Of a stretch of DNA of 64,000 nt, positions 1 to 7,216 are shown one piece after another. This DNA comes from SM23-32 sp964434535. GTDB lineage: Bacteria > Planctomycetota > Brocadiia > SM23-32. The first letter of the stretch is position 1; each line of letters starts with the position of its first letter. The notes beneath the pieces are model-generated. The model had not been told where the DNA came from, did no database searches, and saw only the letters and a list, made by a program, of their open reading frames with translations. The translations under genes were made by a program, and so were the position numbers. The stretch spans positions 1 through 64,000 of the forward strand of contig CAYSWA010000007.1 of NCBI GenBank assembly GCA_964434535.1, given 5' to 3'.

Positions 1-237
1 CCGAACGCTCATAGGATAGTACACAGACAGGCACTTTTTCAACGGGCTGTTAGCCAATCCCCTTACTGCAACAGCCTGCTCGGCGAAGGTGGAAGCCGCC
101 CTGAGTCCTGACGAACGTCGCCGGGAGACCTGCCCGCCGGAGCACCGGCGCAGGCGGGTCGCCGCCATCCTCGCGGCCGGCGTCCTGCGCCTGCACAGTC
201 GCGCGGGGACGCACGGGGGGCAGTGGAACCGCGAGGC
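1..237. other. Left-edge non-coding stretch, possible IS terminus
   Basis: I see no convincing gene here; the open frames are short and without family features. Bases 35-51 carry a T-run followed by AACGGGCTGTT, and bases 70-80 carry the imperfect inverse AACAGCCTGCT, which could form an 8 bp stem. The phrase resembles the ends of some IS1182/IS5-like elements as I remember them, but no transposase is visible inside the window. It lies downstream of obg, so it could instead be part of that operon's 3' region. No T-run follows the stem on the obg strand. Confidence 0.3.
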
Positions 238-1266
238 TCACAGCTCGGGGGTGGGGCGGCTTTCGGGCTCTGCGCGGAGGGCGCGGACCAGCTCTTCGAC
301 GCGTTCGAGCAGCTCCGGCACGCCACGGCCGGTCAGGGCGCTGATGGGCAGCACCTCGGCCTCCATAACGTCCCGCAGTCGCGCCAGACCGGCCTCGGCG
401 CCCTTCAGGTCCATCTTGTTGGCGGCGACCAGCTCGGGACGGGCGGCGAGGGCGGCGCTGTGCAACCGGAGTTCCTGGCGGATGGCGTGGTAGTTGGCGA
501 CGGGGTCGCTGCCGTCGACGGGCGCGGCGTCGACAAGGTGGACCAGCAGGCGCGTGCGCTCGACGTGGCGCAGGAATTCGTCCCCGAGCCCGCGCCCCGC
601 GTGGGCGCCCTGGATCAGCCCCGGCAGGTCGGCGACGGTGAATCGCTCGTAGGCGTCGGTCTCGACGATGCCGACCATGGGGTGGAGGGTGGTGAAGGGG
701 TAGGAGGCGACCTTCGGGTGGGCGGCGCTGATGCGGGCGAGCAGTGTGGACTTGCCCGCGTTCGGCAGGCCGATCAGGCCGACCTCGGCGACGAGCTTCA
801 GCTCCAGGCGCAGGCGGCGCGCCTGGCCGGGCTTGCCTTGCTCGAAGCGGGTCGGGGCCTGGTTGGTGGCGGACTTGAAGTGGACGTTGCCCCGGCCGCC
901 CCGTCCGCCGCGGGCGACCACGACGGGCTCGCGGGGCTCGGCCAGGTCCAGGATTTGAAGGCCGGTGTCGAGGTCGGTCACCTCGGTGCCGACGGGGACG
1001 CGGATGAGGATGTCGTCGCCGTCGGCGCCGGTGCGTTCCTTGCCCTGGCCGCGTTCGCCGTCGCCGGCGCGGTACTCGGCGCGGGAGACCAGGTGGTCGA
1101 GGGAGCTGAGGTTCGGGTCGGGCGCGATGAGCACGTCGCCGCCGTCGCCGCCGTCGCCGCCGTCGGGGCCTCCGCGGGGGACGAACTTCTCCCGGCGGAA
1201 GCTGGCGCAGCCGTCGCAGCCGTCGCCGGCCTTGACGCGGATGAGCGCTTCATCGACGAAGCGCAT
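238..1266 (-). CDS. obg: GTPase Obg/CgtA
   Basis: 342-residue Obg GTPase, a ribosome-associated P-loop GTPase acting in 50S maturation and stress control. The N-terminal glycine-rich Obg fold starts at MRFVDEALIRVKAGDG and includes the GGDGGDGGD run. The G domain shows GLPNAGKS (G1), a DLPGLIQGAH switch segment (G3) and NKMD (G4). The length fits an Obg with no C-terminal OCT extension, as in many non-Firmicutes. It is the last gene of the minus-strand operon DUF2344-rng-rplU-rpmA-obg, 86 bp after rpmA. That gene order is conserved in many bacteria, which supports the call. Confidence 0.97.
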   Translation of the reverse strand: MRFVDEALIRVKAGDGCDGCASFRREKFVPRGGPDGGDGGDGGDVLIAPDPNLSSLDHLVSRAEYRAGDGERGQGKERTGADGDDILIRVPVGTEVTDLDTGLQILDLAEPREPVVVARGGRGGRGNVHFKSATNQAPTRFEQGKPGQARRLRLELKLVAEVGLIGLPNAGKSTLLARISAAHPKVASYPFTTLHPMVGIVETDAYERFTVADLPGLIQGAHAGRGLGDEFLRHVERTRLLVHLVDAAPVDGSDPVANYHAIRQELRLHSAALAARPELVAANKMDLKGAEAGLARLRDVMEAEVLPISALTGRGVPELLERVEELVRALRAEPESRPTPEL

Positions 1267-1352
1267 CTGGTGGCCCCCTTGGGCTGTACGCGGAACGGCT
1301 GCTTCCCCGGGGGGAGAGCAGCCGCTGAAGGTGCCGTGCCGTGGGGCGGGCG

Positions 1353-1595
1353 TCAGTCGGGGATGACGCTGACGCGCCGGTTGGTCGCGAAGTCGACCAC
1401 GCCGTCGGCGGTGGCGAAGAGGGTGTAGTCCCTGCCGAGGCCGACGTTGCGGCCGGGGCGGAAGCGCGTGCCGCGCTGGCGCACGATGATGGCGCCGGCC
1501 TTGACGCGCTGTCCCCCGTAGCGCTTGACGCCGAGGTAGGTGGCATTGCTTTCGCGGCCGTTCCGCGACGATCCCTGTCCCTTTTTGTGTGCCAT
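1353..1595 (-). CDS. rpmA: 50S ribosomal protein L27
   Basis: 80-residue ribosomal protein L27, located near the peptidyl-transferase centre. It begins MAHKKGQGSSRNGRES and contains LGVKRYGGQ and RQRGTRFRPG, all hallmark L27 segments. There is no N-terminal cleavable extension of the Firmicutes type. It lies 13 bp downstream of rplU and was presumably cotranscribed from the rplU promoter and the operon promoter. The size is normal for the family, and no oddities were seen. Confidence 0.98.
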   Translation of the reverse strand: MAHKKGQGSSRNGRESNATYLGVKRYGGQRVKAGAIIVRQRGTRFRPGRNVGLGRDYTLFATADGVVDFATNRRVSVIPD

Positions 1596-1608
1596 TGTGG
1601 TGTCCTTC

Positions 1609-1923
1609 CTACTCGGGGTGAATCTCCCGGATGAGCACGCGGGTGTAGGGCTGGCGATGGCCCTTTTTGGCCTGGCGGTTTTTGGTGGCCTGGAAGCGCA
1701 TCATGGTCAGCTTCGGGCCTTTCTCGTGACGCAGCACCTCGGCGAGCACGCGCGCTCCCTCCACCCGGGGCCTGCCGATGCGGGGGCCGTTCTCGCCCCC
1801 GACCAGCAGCACGCGGTCGAACTCGACCAGCTCGCCTTCGGGGGCGTCGATCAGGTCGACCTGGAGCTCGTCGCCCGGGCTGACCTTGTACTGCTTGCCG
1901 TGGTTGTCGATGATCGCGTACAT
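1609..1923 (-). CDS. rplU: 50S ribosomal protein L21
   Basis: 104-residue ribosomal protein L21, a 23S rRNA-binding protein of the large subunit. It starts MYAIIDNHGKQYKV, and the C-terminal part has the basic run KNRQAKKGHRQPYT typical of L21. The open frame extends upstream to 2301, but the family start and a strong promoter at 1966-1994 fix the ATG at 1923. It is followed by rpmA and preceded by rng, the usual order. Confidence 0.98.
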   Translation of the reverse strand: MYAIIDNHGKQYKVSPGDELQVDLIDAPEGELVEFDRVLLVGGENGPRIGRPRVEGARVLAEVLRHEKGPKLTMMRFQATKNRQAKKGHRQPYTRVLIREIHPE

Positions 1924-1965
1924 TCCACTCGTTCTCTGGAAGGGGAAGTGCCCCAGAAGGGTGGC

Positions 1966-1994
1966 ATTATACTCCGCAGAGGGCGGTCTTTCAA
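1966..1994 (-). promoter_or_regulatory. Sigma-70-like promoter for rplU-rpmA-obg
   Basis: On the minus strand, TTGAAA (1989-1994) and a consensus TATAAT (1966-1971) are separated by exactly 17 bp. The start would be near 1959, giving a leader of about 35 nt to rplU. The -35 lies inside a GGCGGT/ACCGCC hairpin (1982-1999) directly after the rng stop. This suggests that rplU-rpmA-obg can be transcribed separately from rng. Confidence 0.75.
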
Positions 1995-2006
1995 CCGCCG
2001 GCGCAC

Positions 2007-3503
2007 TCAGCTCTTTGCGGGCTTCAGCTGCCGGCCGGCGGTGGTGAGGAAGCGCACGTGATGCTCGGCGGTGCCGACGGTGGGCTCGCCGAGCACGACC
2101 ATGGACTTGCCGCTGGAGCGCTCCAGCTCCTGGAGCCGGCCGCGCATCTCGTTGTTCAGGTAGTTGGCGACGTCCGGGCTCACGGTCACCTGGACCCGAT
2201 CCAGGTCCTTCGAGTCGAGGCCGGCCTTGATCTCGCGCAGTATCTGAAGGCCGAGCGTCTCGTTGCTTTTCACGTGGCCCGTGCCGTGGCAGTGGGGGCA
2301 CTCGACGTAGGTGGACTGGCGCAGGCTCTGGCGCTGGCGCTGGCGGGTCATCTCCACGATGCAGAAGGGGCTCATCTTCAGCATGCGCAGCCGGGCCTTG
2401 TCGCCTTTGAGGGCCTCCCAGAGCGTCTTTTCCACCCTGGTGCGGTGCTCCTGGCTTTCCATGTCGATGAAGTCGATCGCGACCACGCCGCCCAGGTCGC
2501 GCAGGCGGATCTGGCGGGCGATCTCGGGGGCGGCCTCCAGGTTGATGCGGTAGGCCGTCTCCTCGGCGTCGCCCCGGCCCTTGTACTGGCCGCTGTTGAC
2601 GTCGATGGCCACCAGCGCTTCGGTCTGCTCCAGCACGATGCTGCCGCCGCTGGGCAGTTGCACGGTGCGGCTGTGCATCTTCTCGATCTCTTCTTCCACA
2701 CCGTAGGCGTGGAAGATGGGGTCGCGCTCCTCGTGGAGCTTGACCTTGCGCACGTGCGTGGGCATGACCACGCGCAGGAAGTCCCTTACCTTCTGGTAGA
2801 CCTCCTGGCTGTCGACGACGACGCGGCGGATGTCCTCGGTGAAGAAGTCGCGGATCACGCGGGTGACCTGGTCGCTCTCCTGGTAGACCATGGCCGGGGC
2901 CTTCGAGCGCTCGGCCCGCTGGCTGATGGTGTGCCAGAGCCGCAGCAGGTAGTCCAGGTCGCGGGCCAGGTCCTTCTCGCTGCGCCCCTCGCCGGCGGTG
3001 CGGGCGATCACCCCGACCTCGTCCGGGATGTCGAGCTTGGCGAGCACTTTGCGCAGGCGGCTGCGCTCCTTGTCGTTGCTGATGCGCCGGGAGACGCCGC
3101 GCCGCGAGAGGCCGGGCATGAGCACGATGTAGCGGCCCGGCAGGCTCAGATAGGTCGTCAGGCTCGGGCCCTTGTCGCCGATGCCTTCCTTGGTGACCTG
3201 CACCAGCAGCTCGTCGCCCTCACGCAGCAGTCTGCGGATGTTGCCGCTCCGCTCGCCGCCCTTGCCCACGGCCGAGGGCAGGATGTCGGAGACGTGGAGG
3301 AACCCGTGCTTGCGGTAGCCGAACTCCACGAACGCCGCCTCGATGTTGGGCACGATGTTGACCACGATGCCCTTGTAGACGTTGCCGACGATCTGCTCCT
3401 TGGCCGTGCGTTCCAGATAGAGCTGCTGGAGCTTCTCGTCCACCAGGAGGGCGATGCGCACCTCCTGCTCCTCCACCACGTTGATCAGCATCACTTTGTC
3501 CAT
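2007..3503 (-). CDS. rng: Ribonuclease G/E family endoribonuclease
   Basis: 498-residue RNase E/G catalytic core. It cleaves single-stranded 5'-monophosphate RNA in rRNA maturation and mRNA decay. The N-terminus carries the S1-like RNA-binding domain (GNVYKGIVVNIVPNIEAAFVEFG), then the RNase H-like/DNase I-like core with AIDVNSG and VAIDFIDM, and a C-terminal zinc-link CPHCHGTGH. The length matches RNase G rather than RNase E with its degradosome scaffold. Start ATG 3503 follows a GGGAAGGAA ribosome-binding site. It lies 19 bp after the DUF2344 gene and upstream of rplU, a conserved arrangement. Confidence 0.95.
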   Translation of the reverse strand: MDKVMLINVVEEQEVRIALLVDEKLQQLYLERTAKEQIVGNVYKGIVVNIVPNIEAAFVEFGYRKHGFLHVSDILPSAVGKGGERSGNIRRLLREGDELLVQVTKEGIGDKGPSLTTYLSLPGRYIVLMPGLSRRGVSRRISNDKERSRLRKVLAKLDIPDEVGVIARTAGEGRSEKDLARDLDYLLRLWHTISQRAERSKAPAMVYQESDQVTRVIRDFFTEDIRRVVVDSQEVYQKVRDFLRVVMPTHVRKVKLHEERDPIFHAYGVEEEIEKMHSRTVQLPSGGSIVLEQTEALVAIDVNSGQYKGRGDAEETAYRINLEAAPEIARQIRLRDLGGVVAIDFIDMESQEHRTRVEKTLWEALKGDKARLRMLKMSPFCIVEMTRQRQRQSLRQSTYVECPHCHGTGHVKSNETLGLQILREIKAGLDSKDLDRVQVTVSPDVANYLNNEMRGRLQELERSSGKSMVVLGEPTVGTAEHHVRFLTTAGRQLKPAKS

Positions 3504-3522
3504 CGGTTTCCTTCCCGGCTCG

Positions 3523-4167
3523 TCAACGCGTGGGGGACAGATTCACGTGGGTGCGTTCGATCTGGGCGAGGGCGTAGTCGGCACCCTCCCGGAAGCCGAG
3601 CGCCTCCATCACCTCCTCGGGCCGGGCCGTGCCGGCGTCCGTGTAACGCAGCAGCATCAGCAGCGCGCCTTCCTCCAGCCGCAGTGCCGCGATGAACTGG
3701 CGGATCTCCACCTGCTTGACCGAGTCCTTGCGGGGCCGCTCCACCGTCACCTCCTTGCGGGCCAGAAGGGCGTCTATGCGCTCCTGGTCCGGGCGGTGGC
3801 CGGGCAGCAGCGGCACGCGGTAGGCCAGCTCGCGGGGCTGGCGGTCGGGGTGGGGGGCGGTGAGCTCGACGGACCGGATGCTCAGGCCGTCGGGGAACTG
3901 CGGGGCCAGGCGGCGTCGCACCTCGTCGGGGCGCATCCACTGCGCCAGGCCGACGTCGGCGACTTCGTTCAGCCCGCTCAGGCCCACACTCAGCGCCATG
4001 GGCAGGCTGATGCGGGGGCGAGGGTTGTAGCCCTCGCTCATGGCCACGGGGAGGTCGGCACGCCGGAGCGCCCGCTCAAACAGGCGCATCAGGTCGTGAT
4101 GCGAGATGAATCTGAGGTCCCCTTGCTTTGCGAACCTTATGCGGATGTTCTGCTTGACTTGTGACAA
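3523..4167 (-). CDS. TIGR03936/DUF2344 radical-SAM-associated protein
   Basis: 214-residue protein of the DUF2344 (TIGR03936) family, recognised from IRIRFAKQGDLRFISHHDLMRLFERALRRA and the SEGYNPRPRISL segment. In many bacteria it is fused to, or encoded beside, a radical SAM protein; here it stands alone. Its precise biochemical role is not known to me. The start is a TTG at 4167 with GGAG 8 bp upstream. An ATG at 4190 with a better Shine-Dalgarno sequence (GGGAGG) is out of frame. It is the first gene of the rng-rplU-rpmA-obg operon, driven by a promoter about 250 bp upstream. Confidence 0.88.
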   Translation of the reverse strand: MSQVKQNIRIRFAKQGDLRFISHHDLMRLFERALRRADLPVAMSEGYNPRPRISLPMALSVGLSGLNEVADVGLAQWMRPDEVRRRLAPQFPDGLSIRSVELTAPHPDRQPRELAYRVPLLPGHRPDQERIDALLARKEVTVERPRKDSVKQVEIRQFIAALRLEEGALLMLLRYTDAGTARPEEVMEALGFREGADYALAQIERTHVNLSPTR

Positions 4168-4415
4168 GGAATCGACTCCATGGCGTACCTCCCGGCTGCC
4201 GCGACAGGTGACGGCTCGTCAGTGGTCGGGAATCACGGGCGGCGCGTCGCGGCAAGCGACGGTACGGATGTGCGCCGCGGCTTCGTGCGGCCACGGCTGC
4301 CAGGTCAGCGCTGCATCGAATCTATCAGGCGTTCTCCAGACCCCGCCGGCTCAGTTGCCGCTGCGGTCCGGTTGGTCTCCGTGTGGCATGCCCCGCACAG
4401 GGGCACTCGCCGTGT

Positions 4416-4444
4416 ACTGTAGCATTGCATGACCGCCCCGTCAA
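4416..4444 (-). promoter_or_regulatory. Sigma-70-like promoter for the DUF2344-rng operon
   Basis: On the minus strand, TTGACG (4439-4444) and TACAGT (4416-4421) are separated by 17 bp. The predicted start is near 4409, about 240 nt before the TTG start codon. This is long enough for regulation in the 5' leader. Confidence 0.6.
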
Positions 4445-4480
4445 GTGCCCCCCTCGGGCGGAGCCGACGCGCGTGCGAGC

Positions 4481-4509
4481 TGGACAGGCGCGCGCAGGTG
4501 GTGTACACT
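4481..4509 (+). promoter_or_regulatory. Sigma-70-like promoter for the exported TPR gene
   Basis: TGGACA (4481-4486) and TACACT (4504-4509) with a 17 bp spacer. The predicted start near 4516 lies about 33 nt upstream of the ATG at 4549. Confidence 0.5.
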
Positions 4510-4548
4510 GTGAACATGCAGAGGGACTCAGGGGGGAGGAATGAAGAC

Positions 4549-5616
4549 ATGAGATCGAAACAGGCAGTTGCCTTCGCGGTGGCGGCGCTGGCGGCCTTCC
4601 TGGCGTGGCCCGCGCTCGGGGCGGGACGTTCAAGCGCCTTCCGCGACGGCGAGGACCAGCCCTCCGGGCTCCTGGCGGCCCGGCGCGTGCCGCGCATCCG
4701 GGGTGTCAAGGAAGGGCCGGTCCGTGACGTGCGGAAGGAGATGGAAGGGCGCGCCAGGGAGCGCGACTCCGAGCGGGACCGCTTCGACCGGCACGACCGT
4801 TTCCGCCGCGACAAGCGCTTCGACAGAGAGCGCAGTAAGAGCCACCGTTCCCATTCGTTCTTGTTCCGCTTCCCGCGGACCCACAGCTCTTTCTTCTTGT
4901 ATCCGGACCGCAGCCACCGCTTCGAGCAGCGCAGTCACGTCTACTACCCGCGACCGTCCACGCGCTATGTCGTGGCGCCTTACGTGTACCGCCCCTCGCA
5001 GGCATACCGGAACTACGTGATCCTCGACACGCCGACCGCCCACCGGGAGCCGCCCCGGCCCGAGGCGGAGGCGGCCTACGAGTCGGTCCTCTCGCCGATG
5101 CTGGGCGGGCCGGAGCGCGTCGGCGCCGCCTACGCCCTGGGTGAGGCGAGGCTGGCGGCGGGCGAGTTTGACGAGGCGCTGGCCGCCTTCCAGGAGGCAT
5201 TTGCACGCAACGACGCTCCGCGCGCGCGGATCGCCGTCGCCCTGGCGCTGCTCGGCATGGAGCGCTACGAGGGCGCCGCGCACATGCTGCGCAGGGCAGT
5301 GCGGTCCGTCAAGGACTGGGACGCGGTCGAGCCGGCGCTGGCGGCGGCGTTCGGCAGCGAGGATGCCTATGAGGCCGTGGCAGCCCGCCTCCGGGAGGCC
5401 GCGGAGGGGGACGCGACGGACCGGGACGTGGAGTTGCTGCTCGGCTTCCACCACTTCGGGATCGGCCGCTACGCACAGGCGGCCGGGGTGCTCTACGAGC
5501 TGCACGAGCGCGATCCCGCAGACGAGGCCGTGGCCGCCCTGCTCGCGGCGGCGGAGAGCCGCCTCGGGACCGGCTCCGAGGAGAACAGCCGCGGGCAAGA
5601 GGGCGAGGAAGACTGA
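4549..5616 (+). CDS. Exported TPR-repeat protein with charged N-terminal region
   Basis: 355-residue predicted exported protein of unknown function. The start at 4549 was chosen because GGGGGGAGGA lies 8 bp upstream and it opens a signal peptide (MRSKQAVAFAVAALAAFLAW). Residues about 60-125 are highly charged (alternating R, D, E, H and K) and likely disordered. From about residue 175 there are tetratricopeptide-like helical repeats (YALGEARLAAGEFDEALAAF, then AVALALLGMERYEGAAHML, then LLGFHHFGIGRYAQAAGVLY). TPR domains usually mediate protein contacts. It sits alone between divergent and convergent neighbours and gives no pathway hint. Confidence 0.8.
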   Translation: MRSKQAVAFAVAALAAFLAWPALGAGRSSAFRDGEDQPSGLLAARRVPRIRGVKEGPVRDVRKEMEGRARERDSERDRFDRHDRFRRDKRFDRERSKSHRSHSFLFRFPRTHSSFFLYPDRSHRFEQRSHVYYPRPSTRYVVAPYVYRPSQAYRNYVILDTPTAHREPPRPEAEAAYESVLSPMLGGPERVGAAYALGEARLAAGEFDEALAAFQEAFARNDAPRARIAVALALLGMERYEGAAHMLRRAVRSVKDWDAVEPALAAAFGSEDAYEAVAARLREAAEGDATDRDVELLLGFHHFGIGRYAQAAGVLYELHERDPADEAVAALLAAAESRLGTGSEENSRGQEGEED

Positions 5617-5646
5617 GCGGCCGTCGGGCCGCACGCAAGCGGGGCC

Positions 5647-5967
5647 TCAGACGAGCCGGCACGTCGGTAAGCGGTGCAGAGGCGCGCCGTCGGGGTCGAG
5701 CGAGCCGCTGTCCGGCCGAGACGGGGCGTCCTTCTTCAGCGTCTTGCGCACGGTTCCGCAGGCGCCGTCCCAGGCGTTCTGGAGCGCTCCTTCCGCCTTG
5801 TCCGCCGCCTCCGTCAGTGGGCCGGCCTGTTCGGGCCCGGGGCGGTCCTGTCCGTGCCCGGTTTTTTCAAACATCACGCCCTCGACGCGGCTGCGGGCGG
5901 GCGCGAAGAAGAGCACGAGCGCTGCCAGGGCCGCCACGCCGATCAGCGTGCAGAGCGCCATCTTCAT
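5647..5967 (-). CDS. Small single-span membrane or exported protein, unknown
   Basis: 106-residue hypothetical protein. The start at 5967 (MKMALCTL) follows an AGGTGG ribosome-binding site 5 bp upstream and opens a hydrophobic segment GVAALAALVLFFAP, a likely signal anchor. The remainder is polar, with ALQNAWDGACGTVRKTLKKD, resembling small periplasmic helical proteins of Planctomycetes in general character only. It converges with the TPR gene, with a 30 bp gap. No family was recognised. The reading frame could be spurious, but the signal anchor and RBS favour a real gene. Confidence 0.55.
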   Translation of the reverse strand: MKMALCTLIGVAALAALVLFFAPARSRVEGVMFEKTGHGQDRPGPEQAGPLTEAADKAEGALQNAWDGACGTVRKTLKKDAPSRPDSGSLDPDGAPLHRLPTCRLV

Positions 5968-6133
5968 CTTGGCCACCTCGTCGCGTGCCGAAGGCGGGAA
6001 GCGCGCGCGTAGCCTGGCACGCACCCCTGCCGCAAGTTGACCGCCCGTTCATGGGGGCAAAGGCCGTGCCGTGTGCGGCCGCCTGGCATCTGAAGGGGCC
6101 TCGGACGGCCTCCGGCCGGCCGGGCCCGTTCCG

Positions 6134-6162
6134 TTGCATCGGGGCTTCAGGCTCCGTATAGT
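6134..6162 (+). promoter_or_regulatory. Sigma-70-like promoter for pyrF
   Basis: TTGCAT (6134-6139) and TATAGT (6157-6162) with a 17 bp spacer. The predicted start is near 6169, about 63 nt before the GTG start of pyrF. Confidence 0.6.
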
Positions 6163-6231
6163 CGGGTGCTGAGAAGGTGCGCGTGCCAGACCTGGCCCCC
6201 TGCCCGGGGCCCGTCTAAAGGGAGCGACGAC

Positions 6232-7155
6232 GTGGCGGCCCGACACTTCGCGGACATGCTTGCCGATACCGTCCGTCGCAAACAGAGCCAGATGGTGGTC
6301 GGCCTCGACCCGCGCGTGGACCGCCTTCCTGCCGAGCTGAAGCCGGAAGGGCATGGCCCCGCCGACGCCGCAGCGGCGATCGTCGAGTTCAATCGCGAGG
6401 TGATCGACGCCGTCGCCGAGCACGCCGTCGCCGTCAAGTGCCAGGTCGCTTTCTACGAGCTTCACGGCTGCGCGGGCATGGAGGCGTACGCCCGCACCAT
6501 CTGCATGGCCCGTGAGCGCGACCTGCTGGTGATCGGCGACGTGAAGCGCAACGACATCGCCAGCACCGCCGCCGCCTACGCAGCCGCCCACCTCGGCCCG
6601 TCGGGGCAGGGCGGAGGCGCCGCCGATTTCGTGGTCGACGCCGTCACCGTCAACCCCTACCTCGGCGCCGACTGCGTGATGCCCTTCGTCGAGGCGGCCG
6701 CTGCGAACGGCCGGGGCGTCTTCGCGCTGGTCAAGACCAGCAACCCCTCCTCGGTCGAGCTTCAGGACGCCGACTGCGCGGGCTCACCGCTCTACGAGCG
6801 CCTCGCCGAGCTGGTGGTCGAGTGGGGGCGGGACTACTGCGGGCGCGAGGGCTACAGCCTGCTCGGCGCCGTGGTGGGCGCGACCTTCCCCGACGACCTG
6901 CTGCGCCTGCGCAAGCTGATGCCCGCCGCGCCGCTGCTGGTGCCGGGCTTCGGCGCGCAGGGGGGCGGCGTGGACGACGTAGTCGGGGCCTTCGACCCGC
7001 AGGGCGAGGGCGCCGTGGTCAACTCCTCCCGCGGCATCATCTACGCCTGGCAGCGCCCGCCCTATAGCATCGAACACGGGGAGGGGCGCTGGCGCGACGC
7101 CGTCCGCGCGGCGGCGGCCGACATGCGCGAGCAGCTCTGGCAGGCCACCCACTGA
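6232..7155 (+). CDS. pyrF: Orotidine-5'-phosphate decarboxylase, type 2
   Basis: 307-residue OMP decarboxylase of the longer type 2 (TIGR02127-like) family, which converts OMP to UMP in pyrimidine synthesis. The catalytic DxKxxD motif is present as DVKRNDI. VGLDPRVDRLP and the C-terminal GAQGGGVDDVV and NSSRGIIYAW phosphate-binding segments also fit. The GTG start at 6232 has AAGGGAG 7 bp upstream. The frame is open further upstream, but without family similarity. It is a single-gene unit with its own promoter. Confidence 0.95.
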   Translation: MAARHFADMLADTVRRKQSQMVVGLDPRVDRLPAELKPEGHGPADAAAAIVEFNREVIDAVAEHAVAVKCQVAFYELHGCAGMEAYARTICMARERDLLVIGDVKRNDIASTAAAYAAAHLGPSGQGGGAADFVVDAVTVNPYLGADCVMPFVEAAAANGRGVFALVKTSNPSSVELQDADCAGSPLYERLAELVVEWGRDYCGREGYSLLGAVVGATFPDDLLRLRKLMPAAPLLVPGFGAQGGGVDDVVGAFDPQGEGAVVNSSRGIIYAWQRPPYSIEHGEGRWRDAVRAAAADMREQLWQATH

Positions 7156-7216
7156 GGCGCTCGGCTGACGGCAGTTGTCGACTCTATCCGCCGCACCGGC
7201 GAGCGCCGGGGCGCCG

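Larger units (their letters stand above)
4168..4548. other. Divergent intergenic region with long leader
   Basis: A 381 bp gap between the minus-strand DUF2344-rng operon and the plus-strand TPR gene. It holds two back-to-back promoter candidates, listed separately. The rng-operon transcript would carry an untranslated leader of roughly 240 nt (about 4168-4409). No tRNA or conserved small gene was recognised in it. Confidence 0.6.

Noticed and set aside
2058..3695. A 545-codon plus-strand frame opposite rng, and similar long frames opposite obg, radA-lysA, the HEAT gene, the transglutaminase, FtsH, glnA and gltB.
   Set aside because: All are antisense or out-of-frame shadows caused by high GC; their translations are low-complexity (V/A/L/G/D/H- or R/P/G-rich) without family motifs, while the other strand encodes recognised proteins.
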